From NCBI GenBank assembly GCA_035235625.1, contig CP141145.1:35196668-35260667 (forward strand): a stretch of DNA of 64,000 nucleotides. Direction: 5' to 3'. This document shows positions 1-11,400 of this stretch, piece after piece. The DNA is from Saururus chinensis. Taxonomy: Eukaryota; Streptophyta; Magnoliopsida; Piperales; Saururaceae. Numbering within the stretch: position 1 is the first letter of the stretch; each line of letters opens with the position of its first letter. The position numbers were made by a program, and so were the translations under genes. The notes beneath the pieces were generated by a model. The model made no database searches and was not told the origin of the DNA. It saw only the letters and a program-made list of their open reading frames with translations.

Positions 1-1447
1 AGCAGTTCCCAAATTAATCAGTTGTCATCGGGAGTAAATATACAAATAGAACTAGATGATGTCCACTGATTTAGAGTGATGTAGAATCAACGTGGGTAAT
101 TTCCAACCAAGGGAAGGGCAGTAGGGCATGGATAAAGAATGGAAAATACATGGTTCTAGTCCCGTCTCCAAAGGCCGGATCGATTCATGTCAAACGGACA
201 AGGTAATTGTCGAACACCATTGAATTTAACATGGATGGGTACAAATAGGGTTGTTAATGAGAAGGCAGCTCCACGAGCTGAGCATGTTTGACATTTGACT
301 CAGCTCAAAGAGGTTCAGATTGTGTTCGGCTCAAACTCAAACTTAAACAAGCTAATCTCAAAGACGCATCAGATTAAATTAACATAACTTAAAACTTGAT
401 CAAGTCGACTCGAAGATCAACTCTAACTTAATTTAGTTTGTTATAAATGACTTCTTATATATTATATCCATATTATATGAATTTCTTAATTTTTATTTTT
501 CATATACTCAAAATATTCTATGTTATTTTATAAAAATATATATAATATATATACATTAATATATGGCATATAATATGTTATATAATACCCATATTAAGAT
601 ATTACATTTCAAGAAAATAGAAATCCTACTATTAATAAAAGTGAGAATGTAGGTACAATAATTTTTTATTCCTATTCTACCCTTAGTCATCTATATAATA
701 TTATTTAATTTTTAAATACTACCCTTAATCATCTTAATCTTAATAAATATAAATATGTAATTATGCTTCTACTATAAACATTCTTAATTCAACCAATCAT
801 ATTGGTTTAAAATTGGAGATCTAAGTAAACCATATCTAAATTTTACCTACTATTATATTCAATGAACCAAGTCTAAATTTTTACTAATTAAATTAATTTT
901 TTTATATCTTTTTTCATGAGCAGTGTGTGTGCAATTTTGCACTTCTATTAGTAACATTTAATTACTATCTGGCTTGGCTCTTTAGCATCCTGGATTAATA
1001 TTATTTCAACCTTGGATTTTTGAAGTGAGGCTTGCAACAATAATATTGTAGATTCATTATTGTTATAATCTTTTCATTTTTATAATATTGATGTGATTCT
1101 CTAAATTAATATAATTTTTATGGGAAAATTTATAGTGATTAACTTTATGGAATTTATTGAACTGATTGATTAGTTACTCATATTATTAACGTCTACTTTC
1201 TTCTTAAGGAATTGGCATGAGCAATGCCTTACTCTAAGGCTTTCTAGGTTGGACTAGATGACCAACTTGAGATAATTATGAGAAATTCATATATTTATTT
1301 AAAAATACTAATTTAAAGTTTAAGTACATGAAAGAAATATAATATAGGTTGTAAATGGGATTCGAGCCCAATTCAAACGAAAGTTTGATCTTTTGTACTA
1401 TGTTTGAGCTCAAGCTTAAGTTTAGTTTCGTGTTTTATGCTTGAGCT
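1..1447. other. AT-rich intergenic sequence left of the retrotransposon
   Basis: No open frame with recognisable coding character is seen. The stretch is AT-rich with TATATA runs around 530-600. Around 285-420 and again 1380-1447 there are degenerate GAGCTCAAGCTTAAG-like words. The same words continue at 10539-10650, beyond the retrotransposon, so the element appears to have landed inside an older repeat carrying them. That last point is inference. Confidence 0.6.
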
Positions 1448-3090
1448 TGTGGCGTCCATCATATATTTAATCTATGCCATAACATGCATATTTAATATTT
1501 ATGCTCGGCATGTGTTACATCACACGTAAACCCGAACATGACGGCCAACCTTCTGAATAGAATACAACACATAAAACCTTTAATACATGGAGTTGATGCA
1601 CGACTAATATTACATATTACAATAAAATGGAAACTAGTTCAACAACACTGTATGTAGAGCAGTTATATTACAAAATATAGGCCTATCAAGCCTTTTATGA
1701 CAGTCATAATATTACAAAATATTGATAAAAATTGAAACTCTGTAGATAGGTCCTCCGTAGACACCTCCGGATTGGTTTTACTACCTGCAGAGTCTGGGGG
1801 TGGGTGAGTATTTATATACTCAGTAGGTGGAATTAAAATCTAATGTACTGCTACATAAAAGACACTAACATTTTTTATTTGCTAAACATAACAAATTATG
1901 ACGTTCCTCCGATGCTCATGGGGCATCAGGAAGCTCATAAGGCAGGAGTTTCCCCATGATACTCCAGACCTATGTACGTACGTCAGATACCGATAATTTT
2001 CTCGATAGGTATCCAGAATAAGATAGTTCTCAGTGTAACCCTAGAACTATCTAGAAAATACAAAATTTGGATAAAAAAATTTAATCTACACAGAGCATTT
2101 CTTCTGAAAACATAAGCAAGGAAGTATGATGACATAAAAACACTCAATAACACATTAATTATATGAGCAGAGCAGAGACTAGAGTTTAAGACCCCCTACC
2201 TTAGAATTGGGGTGTAAAATTCATGACTGTAAAGAGCTTGTATGGAAAATTCGGCCCTATCAAAGCGTCCGACACTTTCAATTTAGTTAGAAATGTCTTT
2301 TGAAAGGGTCGAATCGGACTTAAAATGGCTCAGAATAGAGGGTCAGAAGTTTTGACTATGGTTGAAGTGAATAGTAAAAATGAATTGGAATGATTTATAT
2401 AGATGAGGCGGACCGCGCGAGGGTCAAAAGTTTTGACTGTGGTCGAAGTGAATAGTAAAAATGAATTGGAATGATTTATATAGATGAGGCGGACAGTGTG
2501 ACGTGTGTCCACCACGCATCGCACGGTGGCACCACTCACCACGCAATAACGGGGAACCCGGCATGTGGGTCCCGCGTGGACCCGCGGCTAGTGCATGGCC
2601 TGCATCGCGGGCCACGCGAATTAGTGCGCCGCGTGGGTACACCATGCAGTGCAAACCTGCAGTGCGGGTCGGGGGTCCGCCGCGTGGGTGAACCATGCGA
2701 CGTTGCACGGTCAAACGTCAGCTGACGCAATTCTTGCATCTGCCGACAATAAAATATTAATTTTTTTTCAAAACTTTAAATCGCTCTAACTTTTTACCTA
2801 TATATCTGAATTATACGTTCTTGGTACCGATGGACTCGTATCGACGAACCCTTCGAAACAAGACCACTCTAGAATTGGTTTTACCGTAGTTTCATCGTAG
2901 GCCATCTTATGATGCGTGTTCCCATGATTGCTACATACGGTCACCACCTCTGATTCAAACGCTTCAAAAACCTTTATGTTCAGTTTGTAGAGTTCTACAA
3001 CATCCCTTTAGGTCCAACATTCAAAATAATATTATATTAATATATAAAAATTCTAATAGTAGAAACGTACCTAATATCAGGGTTATCACA
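1448..3090 (-). repeat. 3' LTR of the chromovirus
   Basis: This 1643-bp copy aligns end to end with 8923-10538, with many substitutions (often transitions) and indels. It is the downstream LTR for the minus-strand element. It is longer than its partner, partly because of an 81-bp tandem duplication at 2338-2499. A GC- and CpG-rich block at about 2500-2720 lies upstream of the presumed TATA boxes and would belong to U3. Confidence 0.93.
2338..2499 (-). repeat. 81-bp tandem duplication carrying the LTR TATA-like box
   Basis: Two adjacent copies (2338-2418 and 2419-2499) share the order GAGGGTC, GTTTTGACT, GAATAGTAAAAATGAATTGG, ATTTATATAGATGAGGCGGAC. The other LTR has this segment once (about 9876-9960). 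Each copy contains ATTTATAT (2393-2400 and 2474-2481), the minus-strand TATA candidate. Confidence 0.85.
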
Positions 3091-3103
3091 ATCTTCCCAC
3101 CTT
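3091..3103 (-). other. Polypurine tract of the chromovirus
   Basis: On the minus strand the bases just before the 3' LTR read AAGGTGGGAAGAT, directly next to the LTR start TGTGATAACC. This is the normal place and composition for the plus-strand DNA primer of an LTR element. Confidence 0.85.
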
Positions 3104-3133
3104 AAAAAAATTTCGTCCTCGAAATTGAACTTG

Positions 3134-3511
3134 TTAATCATCAAATAGCTCTGGATATTTCATTACCATATCACTTTCTAATTCCCATGTGGCTTCTTCT
3201 GAAGAATGGTGCTGCCATAATACTTTGACTAATGGAATCCTTTTTGTCCTCAAGATTTGTTCTTTTCGATCCAAAATTTTGATAGGTTTTTCTTCAAATG
3301 TCAAATCAGGTTCCAGGGTGATCATTGTCTAATCTAGAACATGAGAAGGATCTTGTACATACTTGCGAAGCATGGATACATGAAATACATTATGTACCCT
3401 ATCTAGCTGAGGGGGCAATGCCAATCTGTACGCTTTTGGCCCTATTTTATCAAGAATTTCAAATGGTCCTACAAATCGAGGACTTAGTTTACCTTTCATA
3501 CCAAATTTCAT
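3134..3511 (-). pseudogene. Integrase C-terminal module and chromodomain
   Basis: Two adjoining minus-strand frames encode the polyprotein end. Residues from 3511 down include [17 protein letters not shown] and [12 protein letters not shown], the conserved integrase C-terminal segment of plant gypsy elements. From 3325 down follow the linker LDRKEQILRTKRIPLVKVLW and the chromodomain core EEATWE, then YPELF near the end. The two parts are separated by a stop (after HVLD, near 3327), so this is a broken copy. Chromodomains of this class are thought to guide integration to marked chromatin. This domain is the main evidence for a chromovirus. Confidence 0.88.
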
Positions 3512-3733
3512 GACTCATCGAGTTGGGGATACCTTTAATAGCACATGATCATCTATACAAAAGTCGAGGTCTTTACTTTGCTGATCGGCGTAGCTCTTTT
3601 GGCGACTATGGGTTGTCTCTAATCGACTCCGTATGAGTTTTACCTTATCCACACATTGTTGTAAGAGTTCTGATTTTACCAATTTTCTTTCTCTAACTTC
3701 ATTCCAATAAGTTGGGGATCGACAGGGTCGTCC

Positions 3734-4445
3734 CTAAAAAGCTTCATATGGTGTCATACCAATAATGGAATGATAACCATTATTATAAGAAAATTCAATT
3801 AATGAAAAATGTTTATCCAAGTTACCTTTCCAATCTATGGCACATGCCTGCAACATGTCTTCTAATGTCTGAATAGTTCGTTCAGACTGACCATCAGTTT
3901 GTGGATGAAATGTTGTACTAAATCTGAGACTTGTTCCCAATTCTTCTTGAAGTCTCAGCCAAAAGTGTGAAGTGAACCAACTGTCTCGATCTGAACTGAT
4001 CGATGAGGGTACACCATGCCGACTCACAATTTCTTTTATATACATTTTAGCCAAAACATTCAATGTCTGAGATTTCTTTAAAGGGAGAAAATGAGCACTC
4101 TTAGTAAATCTATCCACTATGACCCAAATAGAGTCATGACCAGCTGATGTCTTGGGTAGGCCTAAAACAAAATCCATGGAAATATGTTCCCATTTCTATT
4201 TTGGAATTTCAATTGGCTGAAGAGTACCTGATGGTTTATGACACTTTGCTTTGACCTGCTGACAAGTTAAGCATTTAGAGACAAATTCTCCGATGTCCCT
4301 CTTCATTCCTTTCCCCCCCAAACTTCTTTTTGAGGTCTCGGTACATTTTTGTTCCTCCTGGGTGAATAGTGTATTGAGACGGGTGAGCTTCATGCAACAA
4401 TTCTTGTTTTAATTTAGGTACTGCAGGAACTACTAATCATTCTTT
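3734..4445 (-). pseudogene. Integrase zinc-binding and catalytic core
   Basis: The catalytic core reads from 4177 down: MDFVLGLPKTSAGHDSIWVI, then SSDRDSWFTS and TDGQSERTIQTLEDML. The DD35E triad is visible as the Asp of MDFV, the first Asp of SDRD and the Glu of SER. The core stops at 3734 (after PYEAF). The HHCC zinc finger lies upstream, its cysteines in KCLTCQQVK at about 4270, and its two histidines in another frame near 4395-4430, so a frameshift separates them. A stop sits between finger and core near 4195. The catalytic residues survive but the reading frame does not. Confidence 0.9.
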
Positions 4446-4607
4446 AAATCTTATTCCATCATTACGACGTCTATTAAAGTCAAGCTTATTTAAGAAAGTT
4501 TATACTTCTACATCCTCTTTTTGCGCCTCCAAAATGCGCTCAATTAATTCCGATTTTATTTGCAGATTAGCTATGAATCCTTTCTTGTTTCCTAATTGTA
4601 ATTGAGG

Positions 4608-5021
4608 TTATACCTCTATTACCTCTTCCATCAGTTTCCATTCTTTTATCATCATATGAGCTGTCATCCCTATGGCCTTCCTACTCAAGGCATCGGCCAC
4701 TACATTGGCTTTTCCTGGGTAATATTGAATAGAAAAATCATAATCATTCAAATATTCAATCCACTGTCTTTGCCTTAAATTTAAATCCCTTTGAGAGAAA
4801 ATGTACTTCAAACTCTGATGATCTATAAATACTTTAAATTTTTCTCCATATAGATAATGTCTCCAAAGTTTTAAGGCAAAAACCACTGTTGTTAATTCAA
4901 GGTCATGAATGGAGTAATTACCTTCGTGCTTCTTTAATTGTCTTGAAGCATAGGCTATTACTTTCTCATTTTGCATCAAAACGCATCGAAGACCCATTCT
5001 TGAGGCATCACTATAAATCAC
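4608..5021 (-). pseudogene. RNase H domain of pol
   Basis: This minus-strand frame of 137 residues has the RNase H hallmarks of gypsy elements: IYSDAS at the start with the first catalytic Asp, [14 protein letters not shown], the [20 protein letters not shown] segment with the next acidic residue, and [16 protein letters not shown] at the end. Stops separate it from the reverse transcriptase frame upstream (5022-5111) and from integrase downstream. Confidence 0.92.
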
Positions 5022-5111
5022 AAACCCTCCACTACCAGTTGGTAAGGATAAAACTGGGGTGGTGGTTAATTTTTATTTCAATTCTTGAAATGCCTTCTCA
5101 CATTCCTCATT

Positions 5112-5978
5112 CTATAAAAATTTCACTCCTTTTCTGGTTAGCTTTGTTAAAGGTAAAGCTATGCTTGAGAAGCCTTGTATAAACCTTCGATAGTAACCAG
5201 CAAGTCCTAAGAAACTTCTAATTTTTGTGACAGTTTTGGGTCTTTCCCATTTCAAAACTGCTTCGATTTTGGCAGGATCTACTAATATTCCTTGGTTAGA
5301 AATGACATGACCCAAAAACACAACTTTGTCCAACCAAAACTCACACTTGCTTAATTTAGCATATAAGTGATGGTCTCTCAGAGTTTGAAGAACTATTTGT
5401 AAGTGTGCTTGATGTTCTACAGGAGTGGAAGAATAGATTAATATGTCATCAACAAAAATAATCACGAATTTATCCAAATAGGGTAGGAAAACACAGTTCA
5501 TAAGATCCATAAATGCTGCAAGAGCATTTGTCAATCCGAATGGCATCACTAAAAATTCATAGTGTCCATATCGGATACGAAATGCTGTTTTTGGAATGTC
5601 TTCATCTCGTATTCTCAATTGGTGATATCTAGATCTTAAATCTATTTTTGAGAATACTTTTGCTTCTTGTAATTGGTCAAACAAATCATTTATCCGGGGT
5701 AAAGGATATGTATTCTTGATAGTTATCGAGTTAAGCATTCTATAGTCTATGCATAATTTTAAAGATCCATCCTTCTTCCTAACAAAAAGGACTGGAGCTC
5801 CCCAAGGTGAGACACTCGGTCTAATGAATCCTTTATTTAATAATTCCTGCAATTGATTTTTTAATTCTTTTAGTTCTGCAGGAGTCATTCTATAGGGTGC
5901 CTTAGAGATAGGTTTTATATCTCGTATTAAATCAATATTAAAATCTCTCTCTCTTTGGTGGTACCCTAGGAAGATCAT
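5112..5978 (-). pseudogene. Reverse transcriptase domain of pol
   Basis: A 288-residue frame holds an almost intact reverse transcriptase. It shows [65 protein letters not shown] (first catalytic Asp), [13 protein letters not shown] and the active-site box FVDDIL with its paired Asp residues. Typical plant gypsy has YHQI and APA where this copy has YHQL and ALA. The upstream linker is in another frame, so a frameshift lies at about 5945-5960. No complete polyprotein can be read. Confidence 0.94.
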
Positions 5979-6540
5979 CAGGGAATATATCTTGAAAATC
6001 CCTTATAACTTCAATGTCCTCTATCTTGGGAGATGTTGATTCCTTCAAAATTATACTTGCAAGATACGCTTGACATCCTCTAGATATCAAGTGTTGTGCC
6101 TTCACAGCAGAAATGATGCATGCTCCTAAAGGTTCTCTGTTTCCATGAAAGGTATATTTTTCCTCTCCTTGATTATTAAATATCACTTTCTATTTCTTAT
6201 AGTCTACTAATGCTTCATTATCAACTAACCAATCCATTCCTAAGATGACATCGTAGTCGGTCATATTTGAGAGTATCAAGTTAGCCTTCTATGTTTGGTT
6301 TTCGAAGGTCATGTACACATCTTGCATAAAGTTTTGAGCTATAAAAGTTTTTCCTACAGGAGTTGACACTTCTAGGATGTATCCTAGTTCTATAACTGGA
6401 TAATCCGTGCTTAAAAGCAAAGTCACAGGATATGAAAGAATGTGTCGATCTTGGATCTATTAAAACTTTAGCAACTTTATCCAAAATTAGAAGTGTACCT
6501 TGTATAACTCTGCAGAAGTTTGAGCTTCTTTTGCAGTAAT
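5938..6540 (-). pseudogene. Aspartic protease and protease-RT linker
   Basis: From about 6540 to 6281 one frame contains the protease core, with VLIDPRSTHSFIS at the active site. Gypsy proteases have Asp-Ser/Thr/Pro-Gly here; this copy has Arg in place of Gly, which should destroy activity. The frame then drifts out of family sequence, implying a frameshift near 6420. A second frame (6186-5938) contains the linker AYLASIIL and [15 protein letters not shown], conserved just before the reverse transcriptase of plant chromoviruses. Confidence 0.82.
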
Positions 6541-7558
6541 AGCATACACTCACCCTCCTTGATCTTCTTTTTGGGGCATTCCTTGATCTTGTGCCCAGGG
6601 TCTCCACATGCGAAGCAACGTCTTTCAATAAGGTAACAAATCCCTGCCGGATGAAAACGGTTGCATTTGGGGCACTTTTCTAACTTCTTCTCCTTTTAGT
6701 TTTGGGGCGGTGGTCTAGAGGTTCTTTATAATTTTTTATTATTGAATTGGTTAGGGCTGCCATTTTTCTTGTCCAATCTTCTATCCTGCTCCCTTGTCCA
6801 CAATCTTTTTTCTCAGCTAGGAATTCATAATATTCTTGCTCCAGCAGTGAAGCCAATTCCACAGCTTTAGCCAATGTAGTTGGTTGAAATCCTACTATTC
6901 GACTACGAAGCCCATTATTCAAACCTTTAACAAATTTTTGAGCTCTTTTTAACTTAGTGGAGCAGATTTCAGGTGCAAAACATTGTAGTTGCACAAATTT
7001 GTTTTCATTATGAAAGACGGTCATATTACCTTGTTGCAGATCCAAAAATTCATTTTCTTTCTTCTCCTGAACATGGGGAGGAAAATATTTGTCATACAAT
7101 ATAGTCCTAAATTCTTTCCACTTAATATTTCCTCTATTTATGAAGAAGTTACGTTCAACTGAGGGCCACCAGAAAGCCACCTCTCCTGTCATAGCGAAAG
7201 TGGCTACATCTACTTTCCTATCTTCACGGACTTTCAATGCTTTAAAAATTCTTTCAACTTCAAACATCAACTTCTCAGCAGCTTCTAGTCCATTTTCTCC
7301 AGAAAATTCAGGAGCAATTTTCTTAAACTGCTCAAGCAAATTATCCCTTTCACTATGACTGCTTTTAGTCAGTTCTCTAGAGTTATTTAAGTGGGTAGGG
7401 CTAGGTTGTAATCCTTGAGTCTGTAAATGTTGAGTTAATCATTGAATCATCAAGTCAAGAAAATTATCCATGTGATTTTCAGGTGCTGCCGCATTCTGAG
7501 CAGCATTCTCGGCTTGAGCAGAATTGTCAGACAATTGTACTTCTTTATCAGAAGACAT
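6540..7558 (-). pseudogene. gag with zinc knuckles
   Basis: The likely start is the ATG at 7558 (MSSDKEVQL), followed by an in-frame TGA near 7439. From 7339 a 219-residue frame has the retrotransposon gag core: VATFAMTGEVAFWWPSVER, WKEFRTILYDKYFPP, FLDLQQGNMTV and FVKGLNNGLRSRIVG. It ends at 6680. In a neighbouring frame at about 6670-6575 lie the nucleocapsid fingers, CPKCNRFHPAGIC and the standard CCHC knuckle CFACGDPGHKIKEC. A frameshift and a stop (TAA near 6697) therefore separate capsid from nucleocapsid. In an intact element gag packages the RNA. Confidence 0.9.
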
Positions 7559-7616
7559 TTCGAGCTAGCAAATTGTGATAACCTTAAATTCACAAGAAAT
7601 TTGTTGTAAACTAAAA

Positions 7617-7620
<4 letters not shown>

Positions 7621-7690
<70 letters not shown>
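7621..7690. repeat. (AT)35 microsatellite
   Basis: Thirty-five uninterrupted AT units lie inside the retrotransposon between the extra ORF and gag. In an RNA this would fold back on itself. The purity suggests recent expansion. Confidence 0.98.
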
Positions 7691-7692
<2 letters not shown>

Positions 7693-7870
7693 CAAGTTTC
7701 ATATTTACATTATACAAAAGAAGTGTATGAAATACACTTGTCAAACCAAAAGACTCTATTTACATCAAAAAGTGTAGCGACTACACTTGACAACTGTAAA
7801 CCACACTAAGCACAACCATACATTTGACAACTGTAACTCAAAACAAGCACAACCACACACATTTAGATGT

Positions 7871-8701
7871 TTAAGGAAAAAATTTCCTATATGGGCATTG
7901 GAAGAAGTAGTGTCCGTCCTTCTCATAGATAGGGCATAGTTTTGGTAATGGTTATGTGTACCATGGGCACTAACAGAAGTAATGCCCTCTCTGCTCACAC
8001 AGTACACAGATTTTAGGCAGTTGATCTATGTACCATACTATGTCTTTTCCCCTATCTCCCCACCGCGCACTCTCCGCTTCTGCCATTTCTTCTGCTTCAG
8101 GAGGCAAGAGGTTCAAATAGAGGTCTCTCATAGGGTTATGTATCCCTTCCCCCCTAATAATATTTTCCCTCACTGCTTCCTCTTCTGGGACTATCCCTTC
8201 TTCGCCCACATTTTCTATTATCTCCCCCTCCTCTGTCTCTAGAACATTACTTATCATGTCGTTCCAATAATACTGGTCATCCATTGGATCTACCTCCAAT
8301 GGTTCCTCTTCTACCTGATTCTCTTCCAATGGTTCCTTTTCTATTGGATCCTCCTCCACCGGGTCTTCCTCCACTGGATCCTCCGCCGACGGGTCTTTCT
8401 CCACTGGATCCTCCTCTAACGGGTCCTCCTCTAATGGATCCTCTTCCGACAGGTTTTCCTCCATGGGTTCATCGTCTACTGAGTTTTCTTCCTCACTGTC
8501 CTCAATCTCGATAGTTGAGTCAGAAATGCTTATCACAATATCTACCTCATCCATCGAGAGAGGAGTGTCAGGAATATTAACTATCTCCTGGACTTCATTG
8601 CTATTCTAGGGAAGGGCAGTAGTAATTTCTAAATTGGTTGAGGAGTCTGCCATAGTGTGCTTCTTTTTGGCTTTTCTTGGTGGTAGATTCCGGGCTGACA
8701 T
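7871..8701 (-). pseudogene. Extra acidic, zinc-knuckle ORF between 5' LTR and gag
   Basis: One minus-strand frame can be followed from an ATG at 8701 to a TAA at 7871-7873 (276 codons), broken by a TAG near 8606, a TAG at about 7970 and a TAA about 18 bases further on. The longest uninterrupted part is 194 codons (8554-7970). In order it has a basic start (PPRKAKKK, nuclear-signal-like), a very acidic segment with repeated EEDPLEEDPVE-type units at about 8490-8290, an acidic middle, and two CCHC-like knuckles: CVLCEQRGHYF and, past the stops, a second with Cys-to-Tyr change (CPIYEKDGHYFFQC). It is separate from the element's own gag knuckles. I do not recognise it as a named protein. It may be a second nucleic-acid-binding protein of this retrotransposon lineage or a captured host gene; the tie to the element is inferred from position. 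Confidence 0.65.
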
Positions 8702-8908
8702 ATGATATAAAGAGCCCGAAATAAGTTTCATTTTCGATTTTCCCATTAACTGAATTACCATTCAAAACACAAAATATTTTAAAACACAAAATAAAATATA
8801 TCATTGCATCAAGCAAACATTGAATATAATTACTACGGTATTCTATATATATATATAGAGAGAGAGAGAGAGTTTGCTATGACTGCTCTACAACTAGTGG
8901 AGTCAAGT

Positions 8909-8920
8909 GCTCCGATACCA
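8909..8920 (-). other. Primer binding site (initiator Met-tRNA)
   Basis: On the minus strand the sequence two bases inside the 5' LTR is TGGTATCGGAGC. It differs by one base from TGGTATCAGAGC, complementary to the 3' end of plant initiator Met-tRNA, the usual primer of this clade. Confidence 0.9.
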
Positions 8921-8922
8921 AG

Positions 8923-10538
8923 TGTGGCATTTGTCATATATTAATTTATGCCATAACATGCATATTTAATATTTACGCTCGACACGTGTTACATCACCCG
9001 TAAACCCGAATGTGCGACCGACCTTCTGAATAGAATACAACACATAAAACCTTTAATACATGGAGTTGATGCACGACTAATATTACATATTACAAAAAAA
9101 CAGAAACTAGTCCAACAATACCGTATGTAGAGTAGTTATATTACAAAATATAGGTCTATCAAGCCTTTTATAACAACCATAATATTACAAATATTGATAA
9201 CAATTGAAACTATGTAGACAGTTCCTTCATAGACACCTCCGGATTGGTTTTACTACCTGCAGAGTCTAGGGGTGGGTGAGTATTTTTATACTCAGTAGGT
9301 AGAATTAAAATCTAATGTACTGCTGCATAAAAGACACTAATAATTTTTATTTTGCTAAACAAAACAGATTAAGAAATAATTTCAGAAAACATTGGTTCGT
9401 CCAAAGACGATAAATTTAGAGTTGTGATACCGAACGACATTCTTCTGATGCTCATGGGGCATCAGGAAGCTCATAAGGCAAGGAGTTTCCCCATGACACT
9501 CCAGACCTATGTATGTGCGTCAAATGCCAATAATTTTCTCAGTAGGTATTTAGAATAATATAGTTCTCGGTGTAACCCTAGAACTATTCAGAAAATACAA
9601 AATTCGGATAAAATAAAATTTAATCTACATAGAGCATTTCTTCTGAAAACATAAGCAAGGAAGCATGACGACATAAAAATACTCCATAACACATTAATTA
9701 TATGAGCAGAGCATAGACTACAGTTTAAGACCCCCTACCTTAGAATTGGGGTGTAAAATTCGTGACTGTAAAGAGCTTGTATGAAAATTTTGGCCCCATC
9801 ACAACGTCTAGCACCTTCGATTTAGTTAGAAACGCCTTTTGAATAGGTCGAATCGGACTTAAAACAGCTCAGAACGGAGGGTCTGAAGTTTTGATTGTGG
9901 TAGAAGTAAATAGTAAAAATGAATTTGAATGATTTATATTGATGGGGCGGACTGCATGACGCGCGACGCGTGACCACCACGCATCGTGCAATGGCACCGC
10001 GCGGTTACCGCACAGTTTCGTGTGGTAACGCGGACCACTACCAGTGCATGGCCCGCATTGTGGGCCATGCTAATCCGCGCGCCATGGACCCGCGCATGGG
10101 TTACAGGCTCGCCGCGCGGGCGTACCGCATGACGTCGCGCGGTCAAACGTCAGCTGACGCAATTCTTGCATCAGCCGAATTCTTGCGTTAGCCGATAAAA
10201 AAATAATATTTTTTTTCAAAACTTTAAATTACTCTAACTGTTTACTTATACATCGGAATTATACGTTTTTGGTACTAATGGACTCGTATCGACGAGCTCT
10301 TCAAAACAAGACCACTCAATGATAAGTTTTACAGTAATTTTATCATGGGCCCGCTTATGATGCGCGCTCTCACAATTGCTACATACGGTCACCACCTCTA
10401 ATTCAAATGCTTCAAAAACCTTTATGCTCGGTTTTTAGAATTCTACAACATCGTTTTAGGTCTAATATTTAAAATAATATTTTATTAATATATAAAAATT
10501 TTAATAGTAAAAACATACCTAATATCAAGGTTGTCACA
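8923..10538 (-). repeat. 5' LTR of the chromovirus
   Basis: This 1616-bp copy is the upstream LTR for the minus-strand element, bordered inside by the primer site and outside by GAGCT (10539-10543). It shares with 1448-3090 the GC-rich CpG block (9950-10150) and the segment around ATTTATAT, here in one copy. Substitutions and small indels along its length point to an old insertion. Confidence 0.94.
9932..9939 (-). promoter_or_regulatory. Candidate TATA box of the 5' LTR
   Basis: The minus strand reads ATATAAAT here, just downstream of the GC-rich block and upstream of the rest of the LTR. Position and sequence fit the U3 core promoter. No transcript start can be seen from sequence alone. Confidence 0.5.
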
Positions 10539-10543
10539 GAGCT

Positions 10544-11400
10544 AAGCCCAAATTAGGAGTTTAGGTGTTTAATTTAGCTAGAATCGAGTTTTTAGAGATA
10601 AAGTTCAAGTAAAAAAATTAAAAAATTCAATTTGACTTGGCTCGTTAGCATTAATGACGATATAAATGGCGACAAAGAGGCGGCTTTTATAATTTGAAGA
10701 AATCTAGCGTGCCTACAAACCTGAATTGTAGTTACAGATGGGCTTGTGTGTTGTAGTTCTCATTAGCCGTTAGATATATTAAATCGGGTAAGAAAGATGG
10801 GGATTGAGAAGCAAGAGATGCTACTTCTCACACGTCCTATACCAAATTGAACGTGATTTTGACAGCGATATTTCTCGTCTCTCTCTCACTTGTTTTTTTC
10901 TCTTCTCTATCTCGTGTGGTGGTGGGGATCCTGATTTAGATGTATGACCGTCAGTGTTGAATTGAATGGTTCCAACTTCCAAACACCGCACTCCCACGTT
11001 ATTCAAACAAAGCCATCTCTAGAGTCTAGACTATGAGTTATATGAAAGAGTAGTTTCGAATAGACGGACTGAGCGAGAGGGACGACACATCTATATATAT
11101 CTGTCAGTCGTTCCAATAGAAGAACCCGATTCCGTTAATTAATAATATGAAGAGCTACACATTTGGAACATTCTTGATATATGCTTTGATTTGGGTGTGC
11201 AGCTGAAACGAGATAATCAAAGTTAGAAAAAAATGATGCAATTTAGAAGACCTACTTTCAAGGGCCAATCTGGCCATGGCTTGCTAGATAGGACAGGTCC
11301 TACAAGTCGAGCATGTGGCACCTTGGGGAGGGAGAATTTCTATTTATATAAAAAAAATCCTACTTTTAAGAAAAATATAATAAAATAAATAAACTTTATT
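10544..11400. other. Gene-free stretch right of the retrotransposon
   Basis: I see no gene. The first 100 bases continue the GAGCT-rich older repeat split by the retrotransposon insertion. The remainder is mixed AT-rich sequence with a pyrimidine-rich patch near 10870-10915. Confidence 0.5.

Larger units (their letters stand above)
1448..10538 (-). mobile_element. Ty3/gypsy chromovirus (Tekay/Del type), complete structure but decayed coding
   Basis: A 9.1-kb LTR retrotransposon lies on the minus strand. The two LTRs (1448-3090 and 8923-10538) start TGTGGC and end TCACA on the plus strand. They are flanked by a 5-bp target duplication GAGCT at 1443-1447 and 10539-10543. A primer binding site complementary to initiator Met-tRNA is at 8909-8920 and a purine tract at 3091-3103. 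In coding order the element holds an extra acidic ORF, gag with zinc knuckles, protease, reverse transcriptase, RNase H, integrase and a C-terminal chromodomain. That order and the chromodomain identify a chromovirus; the chromodomain wording resembles the Tekay/Del clade. Frameshifts and stops in every domain, plus many differences between the LTRs, show an old element that cannot make its own proteins. Confidence 0.93.

Noticed and set aside
7450..7695. Frame with a poly-Ile-Tyr run
   Set aside because: Translation of the (AT)35 microsatellite.
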